Of a stretch of 64,000 nt of DNA, positions 11,379 to 23,920 are shown piece after piece. The notes under the pieces were generated by a model that saw nothing but the letters and a program-made list of their open reading frames with translations, made no database searches and was not told the DNA's origin. Position numbers and translations under genes: made by a program. The first letter of the stretch is position 1. Every line of letters begins with the position of its first letter. The DNA is from Deinococcus sp. Leaf326. GTDB taxonomy: Bacteria > Deinococcota > Deinococci > Deinococcales > Deinococcaceae. Location: positions 151,456 to 215,455 of the forward strand of contig NZ_LMOM01000065.1 in NCBI RefSeq assembly GCF_001424185.1, in the 5' to 3' direction.

Positions 11379-12512
11379 TCAGGCCGGGGCCAGGACCACC
11401 GAGAGCCGCTCCAGCGCCCGCCCGATCTCTTCGCGCGACTTGCAGAAGGCCAGACGCACCATGCCCTGCGGCGCGGCGCGCAGGGGGTAGAAGGCCTCCA
11501 GCGGAATGGTCGCCACCCCGCCTGACCCCACCAGCATCTCGGCGTCGGGAGCGGCCTGACCCAGCCGGGCAGTGAGAAAGTAGGTGCCGTCCGGCCGGTA
11601 GACCGTGGCCCCAAGCACCTCCAACCCCCCGGCGAGCAGGGCCATGCGCCCGGCGTACTCCTGGCGCAGCCCGGCATAGAAGCCCTCCTGCCGGGCCACG
11701 GGCAGCGCCGCCGCGACCGCCGCCTGCAGGGGCGTGGGCGCGCAGAAGGACCCCTGCTGCCGGATGCCCGCCACATTCCCCGCGAGCCCCGTATCCGGCG
11801 GACAGGCGATCCAGCCCACACGCCAGCCAGTCGCCTCCAAACGCTTGCCCGCACTGCCGACCGTGAAAGTGCGCTCGGGAGCCAGGGTGCGCAGTGGGAC
11901 CGGCGGGACACCGAAATACAGCTCGTCGTAGACCTCGTCACTGACGATCCACAGGTCGTGCTCGCGGGCCAGGGCCACGACCGCCTCCAGCTCGGCGCGG
12001 GTGAACACGGCGCCGGTCGGGTTGTGGGGGGTATTCAGCAGCAGAGCCCGCGTGCGCGGCGTGACGGCCGCACGCAGGGCCGCGAGGTCCAGCCCCCAGC
12101 CCTGGGCGTCCAGGCGCATGGGCACCGTCACTGGCGTGGCCCCCGCCAGCCGCGCCTGGGGCACGTACACGTCGAAGACCGGCTCCAGCGTGAGCACCTC
12201 GTCACCGGGCCCATACAGGGACAGGGCCAGCACATTTAGGGCCTCGGTCGCGCCCGAGGTCACGACCACGTCGGCGCCGTCCACCCCCAGGTCGGCGCCG
12301 ATGGCGTCCCGCAGGGCAGGCAGTCCCGCCGGGGGCGCGTACTGGTCGAGCCGCCCCACCGCTCCGCGCGCAGCGTCGAGCAAAAAGGCCGGGGGCGCGT
12401 CCGAGGGAAAGCCCTGCCCCAGGTTGACCGCCCCGTGCTGAACCGCCAGACGGCTCATGCGGGCGAAAATACTCTCTTGCGAGGCGCGGGCACGCGGCAG
12501 CAGTTCGGGCAT
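11379..12512 (-). CDS. Class I/II PLP-dependent aminotransferase (methionine/kynurenine type)
   Basis: 377 residues from ATG 12512 (MPELLPRARAS). PLP-Lys is in SAGKRLEATGWRVGW; LLLNTPHNPTGAVF and IVSDEVYDELYF are the cofactor-binding Asn and Asp/Tyr segments. The start AVNLGQGFPSDAPP and the GSFCAPTPLQAAV segment place it with the YbdL/kynurenine aminotransferase group that acts on methionine or aromatic amino acids. The frame continues upstream to 12563 without coding character. It stands alone; its promoter may be CACACT 7 nt before the ATG. Confidence 0.9.
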   Translation of the reverse strand: MPELLPRARASQESIFARMSRLAVQHGAVNLGQGFPSDAPPAFLLDAARGAVGRLDQYAPPAGLPALRDAIGADLGVDGADVVVTSGATEALNVLALSLYGPGDEVLTLEPVFDVYVPQARLAGATPVTVPMRLDAQGWGLDLAALRAAVTPRTRALLLNTPHNPTGAVFTRAELEAVVALAREHDLWIVSDEVYDELYFGVPPVPLRTLAPERTFTVGSAGKRLEATGWRVGWIACPPDTGLAGNVAGIRQQGSFCAPTPLQAAVAAALPVARQEGFYAGLRQEYAGRMALLAGGLEVLGATVYRPDGTYFLTARLGQAAPDAEMLVGSGGVATIPLEAFYPLRAAPQGMVRLAFCKSREEIGRALERLSVVLAPA

Positions 12513-12583
12513 GAAGCGCAGTGTGCGCCGCCCGGACAGGGCGCGTCCGGGCCCGGACTGCACAGCCCTGTGCCCTGGGGCGC

Positions 12584-13522
12584 TCAGCGGAGGTCGGGAA
12601 CGCCCAACCAGGGATCAGGTACGGGCGCCGCTTCGCCTGGGCGCGGCTGGTCGAGCAGGGCGGCGACCTCCAGCGCGAAGAGGCGCGAGTGCCCCACCAG
12701 CCGCAGCAACAGGCTGTAGAACCAGCCCCCCACAGCCAGGGCCAGGGCTCCGATCAGAAACACGACTCCCCCGCCCAGGGCGGCCTCGCTGCCCCCCCTG
12801 GACCCCAGGACCGCCGGCAGAAGCAGGGCAGGCAGGAACCCCAGCACACTCAGACCTGCCGCGATCCACAGGAAGACGTACACGAACATCAGCCAGCCGG
12901 CCGCCGCACCTGCCGCCGGTCCCACCGGTTGCCGGGCCCCGCGCGCCCGCACCGACACGCGCGCGAAGAACCGCTTGACCGAGGCCAGGATCAGCCAGTT
13001 CAGGACGATGGAGGGCAGACTGCCGATCGCGACCGCGACGACCGTCACGCCCACCGGAAGTCCTACCTCACTGGACATTTCCGAGAAGGCTGCGGAGGTG
13101 ACCCCATTGAGGGCCACACCCAGCACGGCCCCTACCACCATGCCCCACTGCCCCCACGTGAGCCAGGTGTTCAGGCGCCGCACGTCCTGATCCAGCGTGG
13201 CCGGAAGCCGGTCCTCGGCTGCTCCCGCCACGCTGCCCAGCACCCGTTTCGCCGCGCGGATGGCCAGGACATAGAGGACGAGACTCACGAGGCCCAGCAG
13301 TCCGGAGGCCAGCACCAGGGCGATCAGCAGAGGAATTCCGGGCGCGCCGGCGCCCGGCAGGGCCGACGCCGCGAGCAGGGTGGCCGCCGAGCCGACGAGC
13401 CCCACGATACCGAGGACGCTGAAGAGGCTGTATAGCCAGAGCAGCTGGGTCAGCCAGCTGCCGAGGGCCGCGCTGCGGCGCTGCACGTCCGCAGTGGTGG
13501 GCGCAAGGAAGGGAAAAGTCAT
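12584..13522 (-). CDS. Integral membrane protein, tandem paralogue 2
   Basis: 312 residues with about six hydrophobic segments (for example LWLYSLFSVLGIVGLVG, LLIALVLASGLLGLVSLVLYVLAI, VFLIGALALAVGGWFYSLLLRL). It ends with GHSRLFALEVAALL, a motif it shares with the upstream gene at the same place. Start ATG 13522 overlaps that gene's stop (ATGA). The two proteins have the same layout: N-terminal TM pair, a Trp-containing LTWGQWG segment, a KRFFARV basic loop, and two last TMs. I do not recognise the family. No catalytic motif seen. Confidence 0.75.
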   Translation of the reverse strand: MTFPFLAPTTADVQRRSAALGSWLTQLLWLYSLFSVLGIVGLVGSAATLLAASALPGAGAPGIPLLIALVLASGLLGLVSLVLYVLAIRAAKRVLGSVAGAAEDRLPATLDQDVRRLNTWLTWGQWGMVVGAVLGVALNGVTSAAFSEMSSEVGLPVGVTVVAVAIGSLPSIVLNWLILASVKRFFARVSVRARGARQPVGPAAGAAAGWLMFVYVFLWIAAGLSVLGFLPALLLPAVLGSRGGSEAALGGGVVFLIGALALAVGGWFYSLLLRLVGHSRLFALEVAALLDQPRPGEAAPVPDPWLGVPDLR

Positions 13523-14523
13523 GGGTCCTTTGTAACCTGCCCGGCCTGCGCCGGGGCGCTCATGTGCGCCTGCCCCCAGTGAGGGGGCCCCAGCACAGAG
13601 ACTGCCTCCAGCGCAAAGAGACGCGAGTGCCCGGCCAGCCGGAACAAGACGGTGTACAGCCAGCCCAGGGGGACGAGGACCAGCGAACCGAGCACCAGCT
13701 GTATGGTCTCGCCCGGCCCGCTGCCACTAAACAGGTTGGGCAGGGAGAACAGGACATTGAGCAGGCCCAGGACCACACCCAGCCCCAGCGCGACGCGGCA
13801 GAACTGCATCCACCCCGCGGCCACTCCGGCTGCCGCCTGCACCCTGGTCCCAGCCTCGGCGCTGGAGGCGGCCCCGGACCCGGTCAGGGTTTCACCGATG
13901 CGGGCAAACAGCCGCCGGACGGCCGCCAGGGTCAGGCCCGCCAGCACGAGTACCGGCAGGGTGCTCAAGGTCCCGCCCATCAGCGCGAAGGGAAACATCT
14001 GGCGCGCCGTCTCGGCCGGGCTCTCCTGCACCGAGTCCGTGGGCCAGATCAGCCTCAGCGCCTCCGAGGCCGACTGGGCCACAGAAGCGAGCAGGACGGT
14101 GAACACCACCACCTGCAACGCCCCCGCGACGAGTCCCAAAAGGGCGCCGCTCCACTGCCAGACGGTCAATGTGCGGAGCCAGCGGCGTAGGGGCAGGGCA
14201 CTGTCCTCCGCCCCGGTTCGGCCGGACAGGGTCGCCGCCACTGCCGCCAGTGCCCTACCGGCAGCCAGACTGCCCCAGCACAGCAGCGCGGCCGCCACGG
14301 TCAGCAGGGCCAGCAGACCTGTCACCGCCAGCTCCAGTGGCCCGGCCAGTTCCGGAAACAGCGCCGCCACGCCGGAGCGCAGGGGGGCCAGGCCATAGCT
14401 TCCCGCCAGCACCGTCAGACCGGCGCACAGGCCCACCGCCCACCGCAGCTGCAATAGCAGCCCGCACAGCACCGAGGTCCGCTGGTTCAGGGCGTCGGTC
14501 AGGGCGCGGGAAGGAATGAGCAT
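13519..14523 (-). CDS. Integral membrane protein, tandem paralogue 1
   Basis: 334 residues, about six to seven membrane segments. It shares with the downstream gene the sequence pattern LTVWQWSGALLG, RRLFARIGETL and the end WLYTVLFRLAGHSRLFALEAVSVL, so the pair arose by duplication. The promoter is probably leaderless: CACAAT (14534-14529) lies 5 nt before the ATG at 14523. The two are probably subunits or interacting partners because their reading frames overlap. Family not recognised; the GHSRLFALE segment would be a good search seed. Confidence 0.75.
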   Translation of the reverse strand: MLIPSRALTDALNQRTSVLCGLLLQLRWAVGLCAGLTVLAGSYGLAPLRSGVAALFPELAGPLELAVTGLLALLTVAAALLCWGSLAAGRALAAVAATLSGRTGAEDSALPLRRWLRTLTVWQWSGALLGLVAGALQVVVFTVLLASVAQSASEALRLIWPTDSVQESPAETARQMFPFALMGGTLSTLPVLVLAGLTLAAVRRLFARIGETLTGSGAASSAEAGTRVQAAAGVAAGWMQFCRVALGLGVVLGLLNVLFSLPNLFSGSGPGETIQLVLGSLVLVPLGWLYTVLFRLAGHSRLFALEAVSVLGPPHWGQAHMSAPAQAGQVTKDP

Positions 14524-14643
14524 GATTCATTGTGCGGGGCGGGGCGATCTCCGGCAGCCCCATTTCTTCGCCTCCCCGTTCCTTTGACAACCCGGTCCGG
14601 GACTTCTCGGAACTCTGGAAAGGGCCACCGCATATCCGGCATC

Positions 14644-15246
14644 GTGAACAAGACCACCCTGCTCCTGCTGCTGGCCGGAACGGCCGCCGCCCAGACGGCG
14701 CCTGCCCAGACGGTGTTCATCAACGGCGTGGCGCTCAAGGCCATCCCGATCACCCGGAACGGCGTGTCCTACTACCAGTTGCGTGCCGACGATCTGGGGC
14801 GGGTAGGAGCCATCACCGCCGGGGGCGTGACGCCGAAGATCAGCGCCGTCAAGGGCTGCGTGGGCGACACGCTGTTCAACGGCGTCTATACGGTTCAACT
14901 GCTGAATACCTTCTGGGACGGCGACCGCTTCGGCGCGACCCTGCTGCTCGCCAACGCCAGCAAGCAGCCCCTGCACAACTTCATGGCCTTTTCGCCTGGC
15001 GACGTCGTGGCTGCCAACAAGGCCGACAACACCCTGCCACTGCGCAACTACGCCGGAAACTGGATCGAGACCCTGCCCCCCGGGGCCAAGATCACCCTCA
15101 AGACCACGACCGAGAACACCACGCAGAAGGGGTGGACCCGCCTGCTCATCCGGCCCAGCGACGACAATGTCAGGGAGCTTCAGAAGGCCAAGCTGCCGCT
15201 GGCGAAGGTCTACAACATGGAATTCGACCTGACCTGCAACAAGTAG
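14644..15246 (+). CDS. Exported protein of unknown function
   Basis: 200 residues from GTG 14644, with a signal peptide (NKTTLLLLLAGTAAAQT). The mature part opens TVFINGVALKAIPITRNGVSYYQL, resembling copper-amine-oxidase-N/stalk-like beta modules, and has two Cys (VKGCVGDT, DLTCNK) that may pair. The open frame begins earlier (14530), but that part reads like an untranslated leader. It is divergent from the membrane pair. No enzymatic motif; an envelope role is the only inference. Confidence 0.7.
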   Translation: MNKTTLLLLLAGTAAAQTAPAQTVFINGVALKAIPITRNGVSYYQLRADDLGRVGAITAGGVTPKISAVKGCVGDTLFNGVYTVQLLNTFWDGDRFGATLLLANASKQPLHNFMAFSPGDVVAANKADNTLPLRNYAGNWIETLPPGAKITLKTTTENTTQKGWTRLLIRPSDDNVRELQKAKLPLAKVYNMEFDLTCNK

Positions 15247-15283
15247 GTCTGGGTCCGGATCGTCCCCAACCCGAACTTCCGGC

Positions 15284-15745
15284 TCAGAGCTTCGCCCAGC
15301 TTTCGGTCGACCTCTCCCGACCTGAACCCATCAGACCGACCGCCTCGAACTCGTCGAGCGCGCCGCCGGGGACGACGCCCAGGGCACGCAGCGCCGCATT
15401 GACCGCCCCCCTCCCCTCGGTATGGACCGGGGGCATCCACAGCGCCCCAGCCTCCCAGACGGCCGCGTCCTGGGTGCCTGTTCCCCCGAAAAAGTCCACC
15501 TCGATATAGGCCACCCTTCCGGCAACGGACAATTCCTGGGCCAGATCCTCCAGGGCGCGGTCGAGCTTCCAGAACTCGTGCGGGAACGACGCCGGGGTTC
15601 TCTCGCCGGGCAGGCTCCCCAGCAGGCGTTCGGTCACGGGCAGCAGCGTGACGTCGCCGGACAATCCCACGGTCGGCAAGCCCCGCTCGGCCGCCAGCTG
15701 CGCCGGGAGAGGACTGAGCAGCAATCCTTCGAGAACGTAGGCCAT
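15284..15745 (-). CDS. Hypothetical protein, 153 aa
   Basis: From ATG 15745 (MAYVLEGLLLSP). A -10-like TACCCT (15756-15751) ends 5 nt upstream, which fits leaderless expression and favours this start over 15823. The protein has a GRVAYIEVDFFGGTGTQDAAVW segment and an ALRALGVV-PGGALDEFEAVGL end, suggesting a small alpha/beta fold; no family recognised. It is convergent with the exported protein gene (37 nt between stops) and divergent from carB. Confidence 0.65.
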   Translation of the reverse strand: MAYVLEGLLLSPLPAQLAAERGLPTVGLSGDVTLLPVTERLLGSLPGERTPASFPHEFWKLDRALEDLAQELSVAGRVAYIEVDFFGGTGTQDAAVWEAGALWMPPVHTEGRGAVNAALRALGVVPGGALDEFEAVGLMGSGRERSTESWAKL

Positions 15746-15816
15746 AGCCCAGGGTAGCAACTGCCGCCTTGGGGTCCAGCCGCGTACAGCGCCGCTGCAT
15801 AACTTTGCAGCCCGCC

Positions 15817-15848
15817 TTGACACCCCCGCCCCTCAGCCGTGACATACT
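15817..15848 (+). promoter_or_regulatory. Candidate carB promoter
   Basis: TTGACA (15817-15822) is a perfect -35. Candidate -10 elements are CATACT (15843-15848, spacer 20) or TGACAT (15840-15845, spacer 17), both imperfect. The start codon follows at 15860, so the 5' leader would be very short. Confidence 0.5.
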
Positions 15849-15859
15849 CCCTTTCTGGA

Positions 15860-18931
<3,072 letters not shown>

Positions 18932-18964
18932 AGCTCCCAGCGATAGGTCAGGAAACCGGAACGT

Positions 18965-18992
18965 GCGGGCCTCGCCGCTCGAAGAGGCCCGC
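18965..18992 (+). terminator. Stem-loop after carB
   Basis: A 9-bp perfect stem GCGGGCCTC/GAGGCCCGC with a 10-nt loop lies 34 nt after the carB stop. There is no U-tract, so it may need help or act as an mRNA-end stabiliser. Confidence 0.5.
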
Positions 18993-19070
18993 GTCTGACT
19001 GACCCAGTAAACTCCCAGTTTTGTAAGGCGATCGCTTGCTTTGCTTTTCAAAGCGGTTTATCGTGCCGGT

Positions 19071-19823
19071 ATGACGCAGTTCTCCCCTTCCGGCCCCGAC
19101 AAGCTCCGCGTGGACATCTGGTCGGACATCGCCTGCCCCTGGTGCTACGTAGGTAAGCGGCGCTTCGAGTCAGCCCTGGGGCAGTTCGGGCACCCCGAGA
19201 ACGTCGAGGTGGTCTGGCACAGCTTCGAGCTCGACCCCTCCGCGCCGGTCCGCAGCCCCGTGTCCATGCGCGACGGCCTGGCCCGCAAGTACGGCCGCAG
19301 CCCCGACCAGGCGCAGGAGATGATGGACCACATGACCGGCGTGGCGGCGCAGGACGGCCTGGACTACCACTTCGATCGGACCCAGCTCACGAATACCTTC
19401 CAGGCGCACCAGCTGCTGCATCTCGCGGCCGAGAAGGGCCTTCAGGACACCCTCAAGGAGCGCCTGATGCGCGCATACCTGACCGAAGGCGAATTCCTGG
19501 GCAACCCCGATGTGCTCGTGCGCCTGGCAACTGAAGCAGGGCTGGACGAGGCCGAGGCCCGTGCGGCCCTGGACAGTGGCGACTATGCCCAGGCGGTCCG
19601 GCAGGACGAGGCGCAGGCGCAGGCCCTGGGTATCAGCGGCGTGCCCTTCTTCGTGCTGGGGGGCAAGTACGGCGTGAACGGCGCGCAGTCGCCCGAAGTA
19701 CTGCTGGGCGCGCTCAATCAGGTCTGGGCCGAGACGCATCCCGCCCCCCTGACCCTGCTGGGCAGCGCGGAGGTGGCCGAAGGCTGCGAGGACGGCCAGT
19801 GCGCCGTGCCCCAGCGCGGCTGA
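19071..19823 (+). CDS. frnE: FrnE-type thiol-disulfide oxidoreductase (DsbA family)
   Basis: 250 residues from ATG 19071. The thioredoxin-like active site CPWC is at residues 22-25 and a second redox pair CEDGQC (CX4C) is at residues 239-244, the combination described for D. radiodurans FrnE, a cytoplasmic disulfide isomerase linked to oxidative-stress tolerance. The cis-Pro loop SGVPFFVLGGKYGVNGAQ is intact. A -10-like TATCGT (19059-19064) ends 6 nt before the ATG, so it is probably leaderless. No signal peptide is seen, so the protein is predicted to be cytoplasmic. Confidence 0.92.
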   Translation: MTQFSPSGPDKLRVDIWSDIACPWCYVGKRRFESALGQFGHPENVEVVWHSFELDPSAPVRSPVSMRDGLARKYGRSPDQAQEMMDHMTGVAAQDGLDYHFDRTQLTNTFQAHQLLHLAAEKGLQDTLKERLMRAYLTEGEFLGNPDVLVRLATEAGLDEAEARAALDSGDYAQAVRQDEAQAQALGISGVPFFVLGGKYGVNGAQSPEVLLGALNQVWAETHPAPLTLLGSAEVAEGCEDGQCAVPQRG

Positions 19824-19835
19824 CTCCCGCAGACA

Positions 19836-19869
19836 AAAGAGGCCGCCTCCATGCCGGGGCGGCCTCTTT
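19836..19869. terminator. Bidirectional intrinsic terminator
   Basis: A 12-bp perfect stem AAAGAGGCCGCC/GGCGGCCTCTTT with a 10-nt loop lies between the convergent frnE and the 79-aa gene. A and T runs at the stem ends allow use in both directions. Confidence 0.85.
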
Positions 19870-19893
19870 CCTGTCGGCGCTGCCCTGCCGGCT

Positions 19894-20133
19894 CTAGGCC
19901 GCCTGTTCCAGCGCGATCCGGCGGTCCAAGTCGTCCAGGGCGCGGCGGTACAGATCGCCGCCCACCTGCGGCAGCGTCGCGAGCGACAGAGCAGCGTCGT
20001 CCAGCGTGTCGTGCAGGGTGCTCGACTGCCACCCCTGGCCCTCGGCCATCAGGGTCACCCGGCCGGGCAGAACGAGAAATCGTACGCGGCCTTCGTCCGT
20101 CCGCGTGTCGCTGAAATGACGCGTCACATTCAT
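19894..20133 (-). CDS. Small hypothetical protein, 79 aa
   Basis: Starts MNVTRHFSDTRTDEGRVRF at ATG 20133. A -10-like TACGCT (20145-20140) ends exactly 6 nt before the start codon and there is no SD, so it looks leaderless; the longer frame to 20211 is not supported. The C-terminal half is acidic and helical (LYRRALDDLDRRIALEQAA). No family recognised. It is divergent from dnaG and convergent with frnE. Confidence 0.65.
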   Translation of the reverse strand: MNVTRHFSDTRTDEGRVRFLVLPGRVTLMAEGQGWQSSTLHDTLDDAALSLATLPQVGGDLYRRALDDLDRRIALEQAA

Positions 20134-20294
20134 GTCCCGAGCGTAACGCACGGGCCTGACGGGAACATCACCCGAAATGATGAAGCCCCCCAGGCACATG
20201 GGTCCCCCCACCAGAGCCTCCCTCCCTTATACCGGCATAAAAACCGTGTCCAGCACACTTCTTCCACCTTCATGACACCTGAGCGCCGGGGGAG

Positions 20295-20329
20295 TACACT
20301 GCCCGTCTACCGGACACCCGGGGAGGTGA
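20295..20329 (+). promoter_or_regulatory. dnaG -10 box and perfect Shine-Dalgarno
   Basis: A -10-like TACACT lies at 20295-20300 and GGAGGTGA, fully complementary to the 16S 3' end, at 20322-20329, 10 nt before the GTG start. The SD decides for GTG 20340 as the start. Confidence 0.6.
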
Positions 20330-20339
20330 GGCAACCACA

Positions 20340-22106
<1,767 letters not shown>

Positions 22107-22112
22107 GGCGCG

Positions 22113-22143
22113 GGCGGGGGCACATCACCCTGGCCCCCCGCCT
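22113..22143. terminator. Imperfect GC hairpin between dnaG and the hydratase gene
   Basis: GGCGGGGGC and GCCCCCCGCC form a stem with one bulged C and an 11-nt loop between two convergent stop codons. It has no U-tract; the position suggests a shared terminator. Confidence 0.4.
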
Positions 22144-22152
22144 GCCCGGACC

Positions 22153-22941
<789 letters not shown>

Positions 22942-23013
22942 GGCTCCAGCGTAGCGTGAGAAGTGCGCAGGGAAACGCCCTGGCCGGAGGGGGACTGCTA
23001 CACTCGCCCGCAC

Positions 23014-23451
23014 ATGACCGCCCCCGACCTCGGCGCCCCCCAAGCGATCCCTGCTCCCCTACCCGTAGTTCTGGCGCTCGACGTGAGCAAGTCGCGTATC
23101 GGTTTCGCGGTCAACCGGGGCCGATTGGCGTTCGGGCGCGGCAGCGTGGACCGCAAGCGGCTGCCGCTGGATCTCAAGGCGGTAAGGCTCCGTGTGCAGG
23201 ACACCGGAGCCACCGTACTGCTGCTGGGGCTGCCACTGCGTACTGACGGCGCGCACAGCCCGGCGGCCGACCGCGTGCGGGCCTTCGGGCGCGTTCTGCA
23301 CGAGCAGGGCTATGAGATCCGCTACCAGGACGAGCGCTTTACCACCCAGCGCGCCCGGGCCCTGGGGGCAACCGACGAAGATGAGGCTGCGGCAGTGCAG
23401 ATTCTCGAGCTGTATCTGCTGGGCCAGCATCCCGCTTCCGAAATGGAATGA
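23014..23451 (+). CDS. ruvX: YqgF/RuvX-type RNase H-fold resolvase
   Basis: 145 residues from ATG 23014. The RNase H-like fold shows ALDVSKSRIGFAV (first catalytic Asp), LLLGLPLRTDG, YQDERFTTQRA (second acidic residue) and DEDEAAAVQILELYL (last Asp). Family members process pre-16S rRNA and have been proposed to cut Holliday junctions. The first motif has Ser-Lys-Ser where family members usually have Gly before the Arg, a mild deviation. TACACT (22999-23004) lies 9 nt upstream. Confidence 0.85.
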   Translation: MTAPDLGAPQAIPAPLPVVLALDVSKSRIGFAVNRGRLAFGRGSVDRKRLPLDLKAVRLRVQDTGATVLLLGLPLRTDGAHSPAADRVRAFGRVLHEQGYEIRYQDERFTTQRARALGATDEDEAAAVQILELYLLGQHPASEME

Positions 23452-23920
23452 ACCCCGCTTTCGGGAGAAGCCGGCGCCGCCCGGCCCTGGCTCGAGCCCG
23501 GCAGCGCCAGATGAGAGAAAGAGTTAAAGGTGCGTGAACCCACCTTGTCGGCCCCTACTCTGCAACGCAAACAAAAGATGAGAGGAAATGAAAAAGCTCT
23601 TTCCCTATCACCCTTTCGGTCTTAGATGAGAGCCGCTGTGTTGCCTGAGTAGGGTGAACATGACCGGAGTCTGACGCATTATGGCGCGTCTATAGCATCA
23701 AATTCCACCTGCCGCATGGCATTTCTTCTTGACACCCTGAAATGAGCATCTCTATACTCCCATAAGGATTTCATCCTGGGCTAACGTGCGTCATCTGGCA
23801 CGCAGGGACGGGGAAGGTCGCGGACAGGAAACTCGGCAACTGGACCCGCGAAGTCCCCGAAAAAGCAGGCAAGAACGCAGGCAGGCCGGTAGAAGATCCA
23901 TAGCTGTACCCGGAGGAAGT
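23452..23920 (+). other. 469-nt regulatory and leader region of the large lipoprotein gene
   Basis: Holds no convincing gene. It contains three copies of AGATGAGAG (23509-23517, 23576-23584, 23624-23632), a strong promoter (23729-23758) and a leader of about 155 nt that can form two hairpins: CGTGC/GCACG (23785-23802) and a longer one pairing 23810-23823 with 23846-23858. An SD (GGAGGA, 23912-23917) precedes the ATG at 23921. Confidence 0.6.
23729..23758 (+). promoter_or_regulatory. Strong sigma-70-type promoter
   Basis: Perfect -35 TTGACA (23729-23734), 18-nt spacer, -10 TATACT (23753-23758). It is the best consensus promoter in the window and drives the 867-aa lipoprotein gene, with a transcript start expected near 23765. 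Confidence 0.85.
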
